Origin: Woronichinia naegeliana WA131
GTDB taxonomy: Bacteria; Cyanobacteriota; Cyanobacteriia; Cyanobacteriales; Microcystaceae
Direction of reading: 5' to 3'
Assembly: GCA_025370055.1 (NCBI GenBank)
Contig: CP073041.1
Coordinates: forward strand, 7,038,272-7,102,271
Length of the DNA: 64,000 bases
Shown here: one piece after another, positions 55,742-64,000 of the stretch
Layout: every line of letters begins with the position of its first letter
How positions within the stretch are numbered: position 1 is the first letter of the stretch
Made by a program: the position numbers and the translations under genes
The notes under the pieces: generated by a model
What the model saw: only the letters and a program-made list of their open reading frames with translations
The model's database searches: none
What the model was told of the DNA's origin: nothing

Positions 55742-55935
55742 TATGTAGCGAAGGCTATTGCTAGAGGAGAAAAGCCTGATACAGTAACCTATCTGGCTGA
55801 ACGTGCTAAGTTATTTGGTTTGGTCAAAGCTGAGAGAAAGCGACATCGAGAAAAGGCCGCTCTCAATCAACAAATTTGGGAACCCATTCCTTTAAGTTGA
55901 CACGGATGCCCTAGTTTACGCCCCTACTTAATAGC

Positions 55936-56781
55936 GGTCGTGTTCTAAACCTGTGGAAAAGAGTAATAATAAATAAATGTAAATCTTAAAATTGGTGTGC
56001 CATGCTATTCAAAGCAATTGTTTGCCCAAGTTGTCAAAGTACGGATATTGTGAAACACGGCCCCTCTGGGGAGGGGAAAGAGCGTTACAGATGTCGTAAT
56101 ACAGAATGTAAGCGTTGCACATTTATCTTAAACTATACTTATAAAGGTTATTTGCCAGAAGTAAAGGAAAAGATTGCCGAAATGGCAATGAATGGTAGTG
56201 GCATAAGGGATACAGCCCGTGTGCTGAGGATTAGTCCATCAACAGTGATTAGTGAACTAAAAAAAAGAGTCTAGTTTAGTATTCGTCAACGAAAAAAAAC
56301 TAGCAGAACTGGAACCCAGTCAGAGTATTGTAACGCTCTGCCAATGGAATGACGTGGAAGCAGAACTCGACGAAATGTGGGGTTTTGTGAAGAGCAAAAA
56401 AGAGCAAAGATGGTTATGGCACGCTATTGATCATAAGACAGGTGAGATATTAGCTTATGTTTTGTCTGGTCACAAAGACGAAGCATTTCTAAGGCTAAAA
56501 GAGTTGTTAGAACCTTTTGGTATTACTCAATATTATACAGATGGACGGGGGGCTTACGAACGACATATTGAGCCAGCATTGCATGAGGTGGGTAAGTATA
56601 ATACTCAAAAAATCGAACGAAAGCACTTGACATTGAGAACTCGAATAAAGAGATTAGCGAGAAAAACGATTTGTTTCTCTAAATCTATTGTGATGCACGA
56701 TATTGTCCTTGGATTATTTATCAATCGCTTTGAATTTGGATGTCTTATTTAGATGTGCTTCCACAGATTCAGAACACTACC
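55936..56781 (+). mobile_element. IS1-family element, copy 2 (846 bp)
   Basis: Ends ggtcgtgttctaaacctgtgg (55936) and ccacagattcagaacactacc (56781). The flanks cttaatagc and atatcgttg do not match, so the target duplication is lost or the copy arose by recombination. Confidence 0.88.
56002..56752 (+). CDS. IS1 transposase InsA/InsB with frameshift site
   Basis: InsA (56002-56274): zinc ribbon CPSCQSTDIV ... YRCRNTECKRC and helix-turn-helix. At an A8 run (56259-56266) the InsB frame, open from there, continues ESSLVFVNEKKLAELEPSQSIVTLCQWNDVEAELDEMWGFV ... QYYTDGRGAYERH ... QKIERKHLTLRTRIKRLARKT ... to 56752. DEMW, YTDG and IERKHLTLR are the IS1 DDE motifs. The needed shift is +1 (or loss of one A), unlike the -1 shift of enterobacterial IS1, and it is the same in copy 1. 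Confidence 0.85.
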
Positions 56782-56973
56782 ATATCGTTGACTGTTATAA
56801 AAAAGCAAGACTAGATGCAGCGACAGAAACGAAACTCCCCTTAAAAACTTTTCCCTTAGAATGTCCCTTTACCGAGGAGCAAATCTTAACAGCCGGTTGG
56901 TTCCCCAATCCCTAAACTTATTAACTTGGGTTTTAAGGGAAATTTCCCTCCATTCAGTTCGCTTTCTGAAAAA

Positions 56974-57912
56974 TTAGGACTTGAATTCTCCCAGAATTTT
57001 AACCTCTGGCTCTAACAGCAAGGAGCAATTCGCATAAACAGTGGATTGTACATGGAAAATAAGATTAAAAATATCTTGAGCCTTGGCATTACCAGCATTA
57101 AGAATAAAATTGGCATGACGTTGAGAAACTTCTGCTCCACCGATACGATGTCCTTTTAAACCCAAACCTTCAATTAACTTGGCGGCATATTGGGGCGTGG
57201 GATTGCGAAAGACGCTACCACAACTGGGTTTATCGTAGGGTTGGGAATTTTTGCGTTGATGGAGATTGTGGGTTGTTTGGGCCATAATCTCTTCCCTGGT
57301 AAAGCCGGGTTGCAACTGGAAGGTCGCTTCCACCACTAAACAGCGATCACCTTGGAGACGAGAGGTTCGATAACTAAAGCCTAAATCTTTATTACTCAAA
57401 ACTTGCAATTGCCCATCAACAGACAAGACAGTTGCACTCACCAGGGTTTGGGAGGTGGATTGATCATGGGCCCCCGCATTCATAACAACGGCTCCTCCAA
57501 TCGTGCCAGGAATACCTACCGCCCACTCCAAGCCTTTCCAACCTCGTTTTGCCGCTTGCCAAGCTGTTTTTGCGATCGGTTCTCCTGCCGCTACGGTAAT
57601 TTGTCCCGTGGCTTCATTAAAAGAACTCTGACGGAGATAGCGAGTACTGACGACTAATCCTGAAATGCCCTGATCACTGACCAATAGATTAGAACCAGCC
57701 CCCAATACCGTTAAAGGCATATCCTGACCTTGAAACCAATCAAAGGCAGCATAAAGACCGGCGCGATCGCGGGGAGCAGTGTACCATTCTGCCAAGCCGC
57801 CGACCCGATAGGTCGTATAATCAGCGAGGGACGTTTGGGGATGAATGAGTGTATTTCCTACTTCAATCGGAGAAGTTAACAAAGTATGGGAGCGAGATGC
57901 AGTGGCAAGCAT
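56974..57912 (-). CDS. murB: UDP-N-acetylmuramate dehydrogenase
   Basis: NADPH/FAD-dependent reduction of UDP-GlcNAc-enolpyruvate to UDP-MurNAc, cytosolic peptidoglycan synthesis. FAD-binding motifs TTYRVGGLAEWYTAP and LGAGSNLLVSDQGISGLVVS, GLEWAVGIPGTIGGAVVMNAGAHDQ, and catalytic GSVFRNP with the C-terminal Glu in LLEPEVKILG. 312 aa. It follows murC on the same strand, 112 bp apart. Confidence 0.95.
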   Translation of the reverse strand: MLATASRSHTLLTSPIEVGNTLIHPQTSLADYTTYRVGGLAEWYTAPRDRAGLYAAFDWFQGQDMPLTVLGAGSNLLVSDQGISGLVVSTRYLRQSSFNEATGQITVAAGEPIAKTAWQAAKRGWKGLEWAVGIPGTIGGAVVMNAGAHDQSTSQTLVSATVLSVDGQLQVLSNKDLGFSYRTSRLQGDRCLVVEATFQLQPGFTREEIMAQTTHNLHQRKNSQPYDKPSCGSVFRNPTPQYAAKLIEGLGLKGHRIGGAEVSQRHANFILNAGNAKAQDIFNLIFHVQSTVYANCSLLLEPEVKILGEFKS

Positions 57913-58024
57913 GGTAATTTGATTGGTGCAGTGTGGTATAGTAAGTAATTATTGAGTTTTTTCTTTCCGCAAGCAGAGTGAAAATTCCTGAAAATCAGAC
58001 CTGAGCAAAATTATGTTGGTTTAA

Positions 58025-59515
58025 TCAGGCACAGGCAGCAATAACATTGGGAATGGTTTGATTGAGATTACCTGCCCCTAGGAATAGGGCCAAATCTCCA
58101 GACTGTAATATTTTGGGAAGAAACTGAGTTAATTCTGTCAGTGAGGGTTGATAAATAACCTTGGGATGATGTTGACTCACCGCCTGGGCGAGGTCTTCCC
58201 CTTGAATGTTGTGAATATTGGTTTCTCCCGCGCTATAAATATCCGTCAAAATGACTAGATCAGCATCCTTAAAAGCACTGGCAAAGTCGGCTAAAAAGGT
58301 GTGGGTACGACTATAACGATGGGGCTGGAAAATAGCGATTACCCTTGTATATTTGCCATGATCTACTTTTTGACGAGCCGCATTCAGGGTGGCTAATAGT
58401 TCGCTGGGATGATGGGCATAGTCGTCAATAAAGGTAATGCCATTGCAGAAACCCTTACACTCAAAACGTCGTTTCGCACCACCAAAACCGGCGATCGCCT
58501 GAGCAATAATATTAAACTCTAAACCCACCAATCGTCCTACGGCAACAGCGGCCAGGGCATTACTAATATTATGATCTCCAGGAATATTTAGTTTCATCGT
58601 CCCTAAATATTGACCCCGTTCCCAAACTTCCACTTGACTGCCATTGGCATGATAGGAGATGCGCTTGGCCTGATAATCAGCAACCCGTTCAGGATCAAGA
58701 CTATAGGTAATTTTAGGGGTTAAGTTATTGCGAACCACATCACAATCCACACAGCCAATTAAGGTTTCACAATGGGATTCAAACGTCTTAAAAATTTGCA
58801 CCACTTCCTCTAGGCTGGCATAGTGGTCAGGGTGGTCTAATTCAATATTGGTGACAATGCCAATTTTAGGAAAATGCTTAGTTAAAGAACCATCGGACTC
58901 ATCTACTTCTGCAATCAAGTAATCGCCTTGGCCCAGACGAGCGTTGCCATCCCAAGCATCCACTTCTCCCCCGACGATAATGGTAGGATCAAGGCCAGCC
59001 TGAAGCAGCACATAGCCAATCAAACTACTGGTGGTGGTTTTTCCATGAGTACCCGCCACACCAATGCCTCGATATTCTCCAATCAGAGCCGCAAGAACAT
59101 CAGAACGGTGGAAAATCGGACAATCTTTATCTAATGCTGCTTGGTATTCGGGGTTACTGGCCGCGATCGCCGTAGAACAGACAACTTGAGGTAATAATCT
59201 GGCTCGATGCCGACCATTGCCATTGACCTCAAAGTTCATATCCGCCGAAGGCTTACTACCCGCCCCCACGGCCACAGGTATTTTTGCTCCCGTATTAACC
59301 TGCAAGGTTTGAAAAACATTTAGATTACTGGCCTCTTGCTGCGTAAAAATATGAGCACCAACGGACTGCAAACGTTCTGTAATATGACTAGCTCGAATAT
59401 CTGAACCCGAAACAGGGAAACGACGCTGGGCTAAAACGTAAGCCAGGGCAGACATCCCAATTCCCCCCACACCAATAAAATGGAAAGGCCGTCCACTAAA
59501 ATCAACCGTTTTCAC
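58025..59515 (-). CDS. murC: UDP-N-acetylmuramate--L-alanine ligase
   Basis: ATP-dependent addition of L-Ala to UDP-MurNAc. FIGVGGIGMSALAYVLAQ at the N-terminus (UDP binding), ATP loop GVAGTHGKTTTSSLIGYVLL, DESDGSL, ELDHPDHY, FIDDYAHHPSELLATL and FQPHRYSRTHTFLADF, all MurC. 496 aa, with an extra ~25-residue insert (residues ~75-110, AVGAGSKPSADMNFEVNGNGRHRARLL) that is unusual and may be lineage specific. Confidence 0.96.
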   Translation of the reverse strand: MKTVDFSGRPFHFIGVGGIGMSALAYVLAQRRFPVSGSDIRASHITERLQSVGAHIFTQQEASNLNVFQTLQVNTGAKIPVAVGAGSKPSADMNFEVNGNGRHRARLLPQVVCSTAIAASNPEYQAALDKDCPIFHRSDVLAALIGEYRGIGVAGTHGKTTTSSLIGYVLLQAGLDPTIIVGGEVDAWDGNARLGQGDYLIAEVDESDGSLTKHFPKIGIVTNIELDHPDHYASLEEVVQIFKTFESHCETLIGCVDCDVVRNNLTPKITYSLDPERVADYQAKRISYHANGSQVEVWERGQYLGTMKLNIPGDHNISNALAAVAVGRLVGLEFNIIAQAIAGFGGAKRRFECKGFCNGITFIDDYAHHPSELLATLNAARQKVDHGKYTRVIAIFQPHRYSRTHTFLADFASAFKDADLVILTDIYSAGETNIHNIQGEDLAQAVSQHHPKVIYQPSLTELTQFLPKILQSGDLALFLGAGNLNQTIPNVIAACA

Positions 59516-59852
59516 TGTAAATACTCCTCACGTGCCACACACTAGATATAAATGGGATTCCCACTCAATACGCGTCATCATAGCAAAAACTCTTACTTTG
59601 GGAATAAGTATTTTGGCCATTAAATTGGGATTTAGCCGAATTATCACCTCCATTGCGATTGGTCCTACTGGATTCCACTCTAAGGATAGAAACCTCTGAT
59701 TCTTGACCTCAAACTGTTGTAGAAAGTGCCTTAAATGACTTTTTTCTGCGAAAATTGAAAATCGGGGATCGAAGTGATCTGCCTTTAGGATATGATTGGT
59801 GTCATTAAAACTTGTTTAATGTACTGAGCTAAAACACAGAGGGCAAGACGAA
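59516..59852. other. Intergenic region between divergent murC and gap2
   Basis: About 340 bp that must hold both promoters. I see no gene and no convincing box pair or hairpin. Confidence 0.4.
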
Positions 59853-60866
59853 GTGATTAGAGTTGCGATCAATGGGTTCGGACGTATCGGACGAAACTTT
59901 TTGCGATGCTGGATAGGACGGACTAACAGCCAAATTGAAGTTGTAGGGATTAACGATACCTCTGATCCCAGAACCAATGCCCACTTGCTAAGATATGATT
60001 CGATGCTAGGCAAATTGGTTGCGGATATTAGTGCCGACGACAATTCTCTGACGGTTAACGGTAAAACCATCAAATGTGTCTCCGATCGCAATCCTTTAAA
60101 TCTACCTTGGGCTGATTGGGGCGTTGATGTCATTATCGAAGCCACTGGGGTATTTATTGATTATGAAGGGGCAGGTAAGCATTTAAAGGCGGGAGCCAAA
60201 AAAGTACTTATTACTGCACCAGGTAAAGGATCCAATATTGGAACCTATGTTGTTGGAGTCAATGATAAAGACTACAGCCATGATCAATATGAAGTGATTA
60301 GTAATGCGAGTTGTACGACGAATTGTCTTGCACCAGTCGCCAAAGTTTTACATGAACAATTTGGCATTATCAAAGGCACCATGACGACAACCCATAGCTA
60401 CACTGGCGATCAACGTATTCTAGATGCCAGTCATCGGGATTTGCGTCGGGCCAGAGCGGCGGCTGTCAATATTGTTCCTACCTCTACTGGGGCGGCTAAG
60501 GCTGTTGCCCTTGTTATCCCTGAACTGAAAGGTAAATTAAATGGCATTGCTTTACGGGTTCCTACTCCCAACGTTTCCATTGTTGACCTGGTAGTGCAAG
60601 TTGAGAAAAACACCATTACTGAACAGGTCAATCAAGTCCTACGGGAAGCATCTGAAGGCGAACTGAAAGGCGTTTTAGACTATACCGAATTACCTTTAGT
60701 CTCCAGTGATTTCCGAGGAACCGATTGTTCTTCCACCGTTGATGGTGGTTTAACAATGGTGATGGGGGGTGACATGGTTAAGGTGGTCGCTTGGTATGAC
60801 AATGAATGGGGTTATTCCCAACGGGTTGTTGATCTAGCAGAAATTGTTGCTAAAAATTGGAAATAG
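59853..60866 (+). CDS. gap2: Glyceraldehyde-3-phosphate dehydrogenase, Gap2 type
   Basis: Calvin-cycle and gluconeogenic GAPDH able to use NADPH. NAD(P) fold [17 protein letters not shown], catalytic [55 protein letters not shown], and C-terminal [16 protein letters not shown]. The 337-aa sequence is of the cyanobacterial/plastid (GapA/B-like) class. It starts from GTG at 59853; no strong Shine-Dalgarno. Confidence 0.95.
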   Translation: MIRVAINGFGRIGRNFLRCWIGRTNSQIEVVGINDTSDPRTNAHLLRYDSMLGKLVADISADDNSLTVNGKTIKCVSDRNPLNLPWADWGVDVIIEATGVFIDYEGAGKHLKAGAKKVLITAPGKGSNIGTYVVGVNDKDYSHDQYEVISNASCTTNCLAPVAKVLHEQFGIIKGTMTTTHSYTGDQRILDASHRDLRRARAAAVNIVPTSTGAAKAVALVIPELKGKLNGIALRVPTPNVSIVDLVVQVEKNTITEQVNQVLREASEGELKGVLDYTELPLVSSDFRGTDCSSTVDGGLTMVMGGDMVKVVAWYDNEWGYSQRVVDLAEIVAKNWK

Positions 60867-60958
60867 TGGCAGGCAAGTGCCGGGATTGAATTTATTTCTC
60901 TCCTTTCCTTGCTTAAGATGCCATTGTTAGATCAAGAGCAGGTGTAACCAAGAGCAGG

Positions 60959-63244
60959 TTATGCTTGCTTTATCTTTGGGATTTTAGGAGGACACCAGAA
61001 TAAATTTTGGCTAGAAACCCCTAACTCGGTCAAAATAGTCCCCATCACCTGGGCACAGTCTAACCAATGCTCGACATCAGCATACATTCGATCTGGATTA
61101 AAGTCTAAATTGTAGTGAATGACCTGGGGCAAATTGGCATATTCTTCTGAGGATTGGGGGGATAGAACTAAAAGGCGAAACGGTTTTCCCTGACATTTTT
61201 CAGTTAGTTTTTCCATCAGATCGATCACACCAGCGCGATCGCAGAAACCATTACGAACAAACAGTAACTGATCACTATGACGAATTGTGTACCAGAAACG
61301 CTCTGAACGGGCCTGATAACGGCTGTACATCCGAGCATGGATAGGAGTGGGATTATGTACGGGATCTTCGTGATCTTCCACCTCATGGGCAAAAGACAAA
61401 CCTGACCAACGACGATGATAAATCCGTTTTTCCTGGGCATTGTAGTCCAAGAGGGCTGGGTTCCACATATCCTCAAAACCCTTGGCAATCATATCAGCCA
61501 CATCACCCAGATTGGTTGTGCGAGTTAGGTCAAAGGGAAAAGCGGGGCCATCGTATTCCAACTTATAAAGCAACATCCTAGCCGCACATCTCGCCCCCAA
61601 AGGCAGGATCGCCACCCGACTAATAGCCGACAAAGGACAACGGTAAGCAAAGACAACGGAAGATTTAGGGGGAATCTTGACTCGACTTTCCAAACCATCG
61701 GGGCCAATCATCAACGTCCGAAAGGGAAGATCCGGATTATCGGCATCGTAATAAACGCCGGAGGGCATGGCTTTAAACACTTCCTGCACTTCTTGCCACA
61801 TGGGATGGACATTATATTCGCGCTCCGTTTCATTAATGACCCGTAGATGCTGTTTATCCTCCTGCAACAGTCCTAAATGACCATCGTAAAAGAGCAGTTG
61901 AGCCTGATTGGGGGAAAAGAGGTTAAAGGCTGCGCTATATTCGAGGCTGGTCTGGGGAGGAATTTCGAGTAAGGTTTCGATCTCCCCGTCCTCGGATACC
62001 GAAAAATAGGGCAGCGTAGCAGATTGATGATTTTGGGCAATGTAAATCCCTGGAATTAAACCCGCCCTGGCTTGCAGATCGGTTTGCAGTTCTCGCCAAT
62101 AGGGTGCGATTTTATAGGGAAAAGGAGAAGGATTAATAATGCGTAGGCGTTTCTCCTCTGGCCAGGCTGAGATTTCAAAATCATTATTATCCAGATAAAC
62201 GGGAACCCCATTTTGCTGTTGATATTGTTGTCGTTCTAGGGCTAACTCAGCCTTGGTGACTTGAAACAGATTGAGATCAATAGCCTGATACATTAACTGA
62301 TGACCCCAGGTATTCGGATGGGACGGATCAAAAGAAGCCTCTGGCCGCCAACGTCCCTTACCATCTCCTAAGACAGCCAACCAATTGAGAATGGGAATCC
62401 CCCAATTAGCCAAGCGATTGTGGGTATCCCAGAGCAACCAATGATGTTCAGGGAAATAATCGCCGTGGGGGTAAAGTCCTCCGAGAATAGGACGCGCACC
62501 TAATTCTCTGGTCATTTTGACTAAGTGCTGTAATCCGCTTTCAAAACGTCTTTGTACTCCTCGACGCTCATAGGGTTTGCAGGTGGCCAGTCCTTCATTT
62601 CCTAGGGAAAGGGCAATAATGACAATATCTGGTTTTTCTGGGGCCACCACTCTCGGAAACCGATAAATAGTACTGCCAACATTGGCTCCCGCTTCCGACA
62701 CATTCACCACCTGATGTCCTTGCGCTTTTAAGGTTTGGGCCAATTGCCACGCCCAGCCTTTTAGTAACCAAGATTTCTGACCCTGGGCCACAGAGCTGCC
62801 AATAATGACAATTTTTAGTCCGTCGGTGCTTTCTTCAGTCGGTGCTTCGGCGATCGCTTGATGTAAGTAGCCAAAAGGATGGGGTTGAATATAGCCAAAG
62901 GCACCATCATCTACCGTAACGTTTTGGTTTCGTGTCTCTGGCTCAATGGCTAACCAACGATTACTACCCCAATTTTCCCATTCAATCTCACCCATTTCAT
63001 CCAAGCAGAAATACTTATATTCGATGATGGGATGTTCATCAGGATTGGTTTCTAAAAGACTAGTCTCTGATGCGACGCTCTGATGTAAATCGAGAAGCTC
63101 TGTCCACCATAATGGATAGGCTGCGGCACTGGTTCGCAGGGGAATGGCTCGCTTAACATCCCACTCACCTAAGGCTGGGGTAGAACCGACAAGGGCGATG
63201 GATTTGCCTTCTTCAGTGTTGGCATTGAGTTGAAATCGATACAT
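60959..63244 (-). CDS. CBM20 - SGNH hydrolase - DUF1796 fusion protein (761 aa)
   Basis: Residues 1-100 are a starch-binding CBM20-like domain (YRFQLNANTEEGKSIALVGSTPALGEWDVKRAIPL). Residues ~140-330 are an SGNH/GDSL esterase core (VIIGSSVAQGQKSW, ALSLGNEGL, DPSHPNTWGHQLMYQAI, i.e. blocks I, III and V). After a beta-rich linker (330-540) comes DUF1796, a papain-like fold (LPLGARCAARMLLYKLEYDGPAFPFDLTRT with Cys, RRWSGLSFAHEVEDHEDP). No signal peptide, so probably cytosolic. The combination suggests action on glycogen or another intracellular glucan-linked ester (inference). Confidence 0.75.
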   Translation of the reverse strand: MYRFQLNANTEEGKSIALVGSTPALGEWDVKRAIPLRTSAAAYPLWWTELLDLHQSVASETSLLETNPDEHPIIEYKYFCLDEMGEIEWENWGSNRWLAIEPETRNQNVTVDDGAFGYIQPHPFGYLHQAIAEAPTEESTDGLKIVIIGSSVAQGQKSWLLKGWAWQLAQTLKAQGHQVVNVSEAGANVGSTIYRFPRVVAPEKPDIVIIALSLGNEGLATCKPYERRGVQRRFESGLQHLVKMTRELGARPILGGLYPHGDYFPEHHWLLWDTHNRLANWGIPILNWLAVLGDGKGRWRPEASFDPSHPNTWGHQLMYQAIDLNLFQVTKAELALERQQYQQQNGVPVYLDNNDFEISAWPEEKRLRIINPSPFPYKIAPYWRELQTDLQARAGLIPGIYIAQNHQSATLPYFSVSEDGEIETLLEIPPQTSLEYSAAFNLFSPNQAQLLFYDGHLGLLQEDKQHLRVINETEREYNVHPMWQEVQEVFKAMPSGVYYDADNPDLPFRTLMIGPDGLESRVKIPPKSSVVFAYRCPLSAISRVAILPLGARCAARMLLYKLEYDGPAFPFDLTRTTNLGDVADMIAKGFEDMWNPALLDYNAQEKRIYHRRWSGLSFAHEVEDHEDPVHNPTPIHARMYSRYQARSERFWYTIRHSDQLLFVRNGFCDRAGVIDLMEKLTEKCQGKPFRLLVLSPQSSEEYANLPQVIHYNLDFNPDRMYADVEHWLDCAQVMGTILTELGVSSQNLFWCPPKIPKIKQA

Positions 63245-63372
63245 ACAGTCTGGACGGGCGCAACGTTATAAAGACAGGATTCTAGAAGTGATTTTCTGGA
63301 AGTTGCGTTGACAATAACACATAACCTCCCCCCTGTCTGTCTAGAGAAAAACGATTACTGTTTCTTAACCTG

Positions 63373-64000
63373 TCAGAATTTATCAAAATTACTGCTGCGG
63401 CTGCGGCTGTAACGGGTTTCCTGCCAACTATTGCCAATTCCCTGAAGAATGCCCTTAATCATTAATCCGATCGCTCTACCAATCACCTGGGTCAAGGCAA
63501 ACACAAAACCCTTGCCTAAAAATTTAACGAGCGATCGCAGTCGGGGTGAAAGGGCATCTCGTAATTCCAGTAGTAACGTCACCGTTCTAGCCAAACCTTG
63601 CAACTGGGCTAATTCCGCTTGTCGAGGGGAATAAACGGTGGTGAGGGCAATGCCTTGGGGCGAAAAATAAAACAGTTGATAGTGACTTTCAAAAATATTG
63701 GTGGGTTCTAGCCAATATCGGTTCAGTTGATAATGCCAGGCGAGGTTATTGCGAAATTTAGCAATTTCCCGTGAGGATAATAAATCCGTTTGATAAAGGG
63801 TTTGTTTAATTTCTTCATTATCAGAAAAGTAATTTAAGATAAACACCATAACACTATTGGCTAACTGCACAATTAAATGATGAAGATATAATTCCAGACG
63901 ACTCAAATTTTCAAAAGGCTTGGCTTGGCCATTTTCTGGTTCACTACTCAAACTGATCCCTGATGTTTCTGATGTCTCTGTAAACAATAAATATTGCAGA
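63373..64000 (-). CDS. DUF3685-family protein, partial (N-terminus outside window)
   Basis: The frame is open to the window edge (LQYLLFTETSE ... before the apparent first Met), so this is the C-terminal ~208 residues of a longer protein. It contains SRLELYLHHLIVQLANSVMVFILNYFSDNEEIKQTLYQTDLLSSREIAKFRNNLAW and GIALTTVYSPRQAELAQLQGLARTVTLLLELRDALSPRLRSLVKFLG, typical of the cyanobacterial DUF3685 (Ycf55-related) family. Function unknown. Confidence 0.8.
   Translation of the reverse strand, partial: LQYLLFTETSETSGISLSSEPENGQAKPFENLSRLELYLHHLIVQLANSVMVFILNYFSDNEEIKQTLYQTDLLSSREIAKFRNNLAWHYQLNRYWLEPTNIFESHYQLFYFSPQGIALTTVYSPRQAELAQLQGLARTVTLLLELRDALSPRLRSLVKFLGKGFVFALTQVIGRAIGLMIKGILQGIGNSWQETRYSRSRSSNFDKF

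Larger units (their letters stand above)
52881..55900 (+). pseudogene. IS4-type transposase, copy A, interrupted
   Basis: Continuous MARQHPRRKGN ... WIADGSTLEQ ... LVDMGFFSFVW ... YRRRWTIEEAFLLTKRLLG ... RSLYYV to 54053, then the nested IS, then 55748-55900 (AKAIARGEKPDTVTYLAE ... WEPIPLS). It lacks the nonsense codon of copy B, so it was functional until the insertion. All catalytic residues lie upstream of the break; a C-terminally altered protein (ending at 54125) could still be made. Confidence 0.88.
52766..55908 (+). mobile_element. IS4-type insertion sequence, copy A, with nested IS5/IS1182-like element
   Basis: Ends cattggtgtcaacttaag (52766) and ctttaagttgacacggatg (55908), flanked by the perfect 9-bp duplication ccctagttt (52757-52765 and 55909-55917). 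Without the nested element it is 1449 bp, equal to copy B. Confidence 0.93.
52482..56926 (+). pseudogene. DUF29 gene destroyed by nested IS elements
   Basis: The 5' part (52482-52765) reads MSNTLYETDFNRWIDETAQ ... TQRNEIELVIEDSPSF; an IS4-type element (52766-55908) follows, then 55909-55935 (SLRPYLIA), an IS1 (55936-56781), and the 3' part from about 56785 (VDCYKKARLDAATETKLPLKTFPLECPFTEEQILTAGWFPNP) to the stop at 56913-56915. Joined, it is a normal ~147-aa DUF29 protein. AAGGAG lies before the ATG. It shows that this site was chromosomal coding DNA before the island grew. Confidence 0.88.

Noticed and set aside
55927-56790. Target duplication of IS1 copy 2
   Set aside because: The 9-bp flanks cttaatagc and atatcgttg do not match at any offset I tried.

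Overview
The window is a stretch of a cyanobacterial chromosome. The evidence is the many HIP1 octamers (gcgatcgc), a complete bicarbonate ABC transporter (cmpABCD), a gap2-type GAPDH, CHAT/TPR proteins, DUF29 genes and a very high load of insertion sequences (ISs). The mixture fits a bloom-forming Chroococcales lineage (Microcystis, Woronichinia or Synechocystis relatives). That placement is inference; no marker in the window fixes the genus.

Layout. 1-5.4 kb: accessory land with a partial AAA ATPase, a small membrane protein, an HEPN-like gene, two toxin-antitoxin (TA) loci (one with a truncated RelE-type toxin), an IS with clear 6-bp target duplication, and two decayed copies of the 3' end of cmpD. 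5.4-9.8 kb: a large membrane 4Fe-4S / cyclic-nucleotide-binding protein and an IS110 element split by a 210-bp MITE. 9.8-15.5 kb: cmpD, cmpC, cmpB, cmpA on the minus strand, preceded by an unlisted 34-codon membrane miniprotein; CmpA carries HPEE where NrtA has HPEK, so this is bicarbonate rather than nitrate uptake. 15.6-25.1 kb: mostly housekeeping genes (trpS, cyclophilin, M23 peptidase, L,D-transpeptidase, GH116 glucosidase, small unknowns) with one transposase scar. 25.3-36.7 kb: two tandem CHAT-TPR proteases, an HNH gene, a DUF433/DUF5615 pair and a FecR-like/TPR gene pair. 36.7-38.4 kb: a cluster of decayed small genes (PIN toxin, DUF29 and GxxxExxY), each inactivated by stops or duplication.

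38.35-56.8 kb is an insertion-sequence island with several levels of nesting. ISAs1 sits inside another IS. An IS5/IS1182-like element sits inside an IS4-type element inside a DUF29 gene. An IS630 sits inside an IS1 inside another IS5/IS1182-like copy. Most insertions can be dated relative to each other by intact target duplications. The only resident genes seen are a small exported protein, a tRNA-Arg(CCT) and the broken DUF29 gene. Four short non-autonomous elements (MITEs) lie across the window; three carry the termini of full IS elements found in the island. From 57 kb the chromosome is ordinary again: murB, murC, gap2, a CBM20-SGNH-DUF1796 fusion and a partial DUF3685 gene.

The most notable points are the dated IS nests, the MITE/parent pairs (one immediately upstream of the cmp operon, another overlapping the start of a CHAT gene), the miniprotein leading the cmp operon, the repeated cmpD 3' relics with their terminators, and a duplicated palindromic operator-like site between a TPR gene and a TA operon. 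No CRISPR array and no clearly new defence system was seen.
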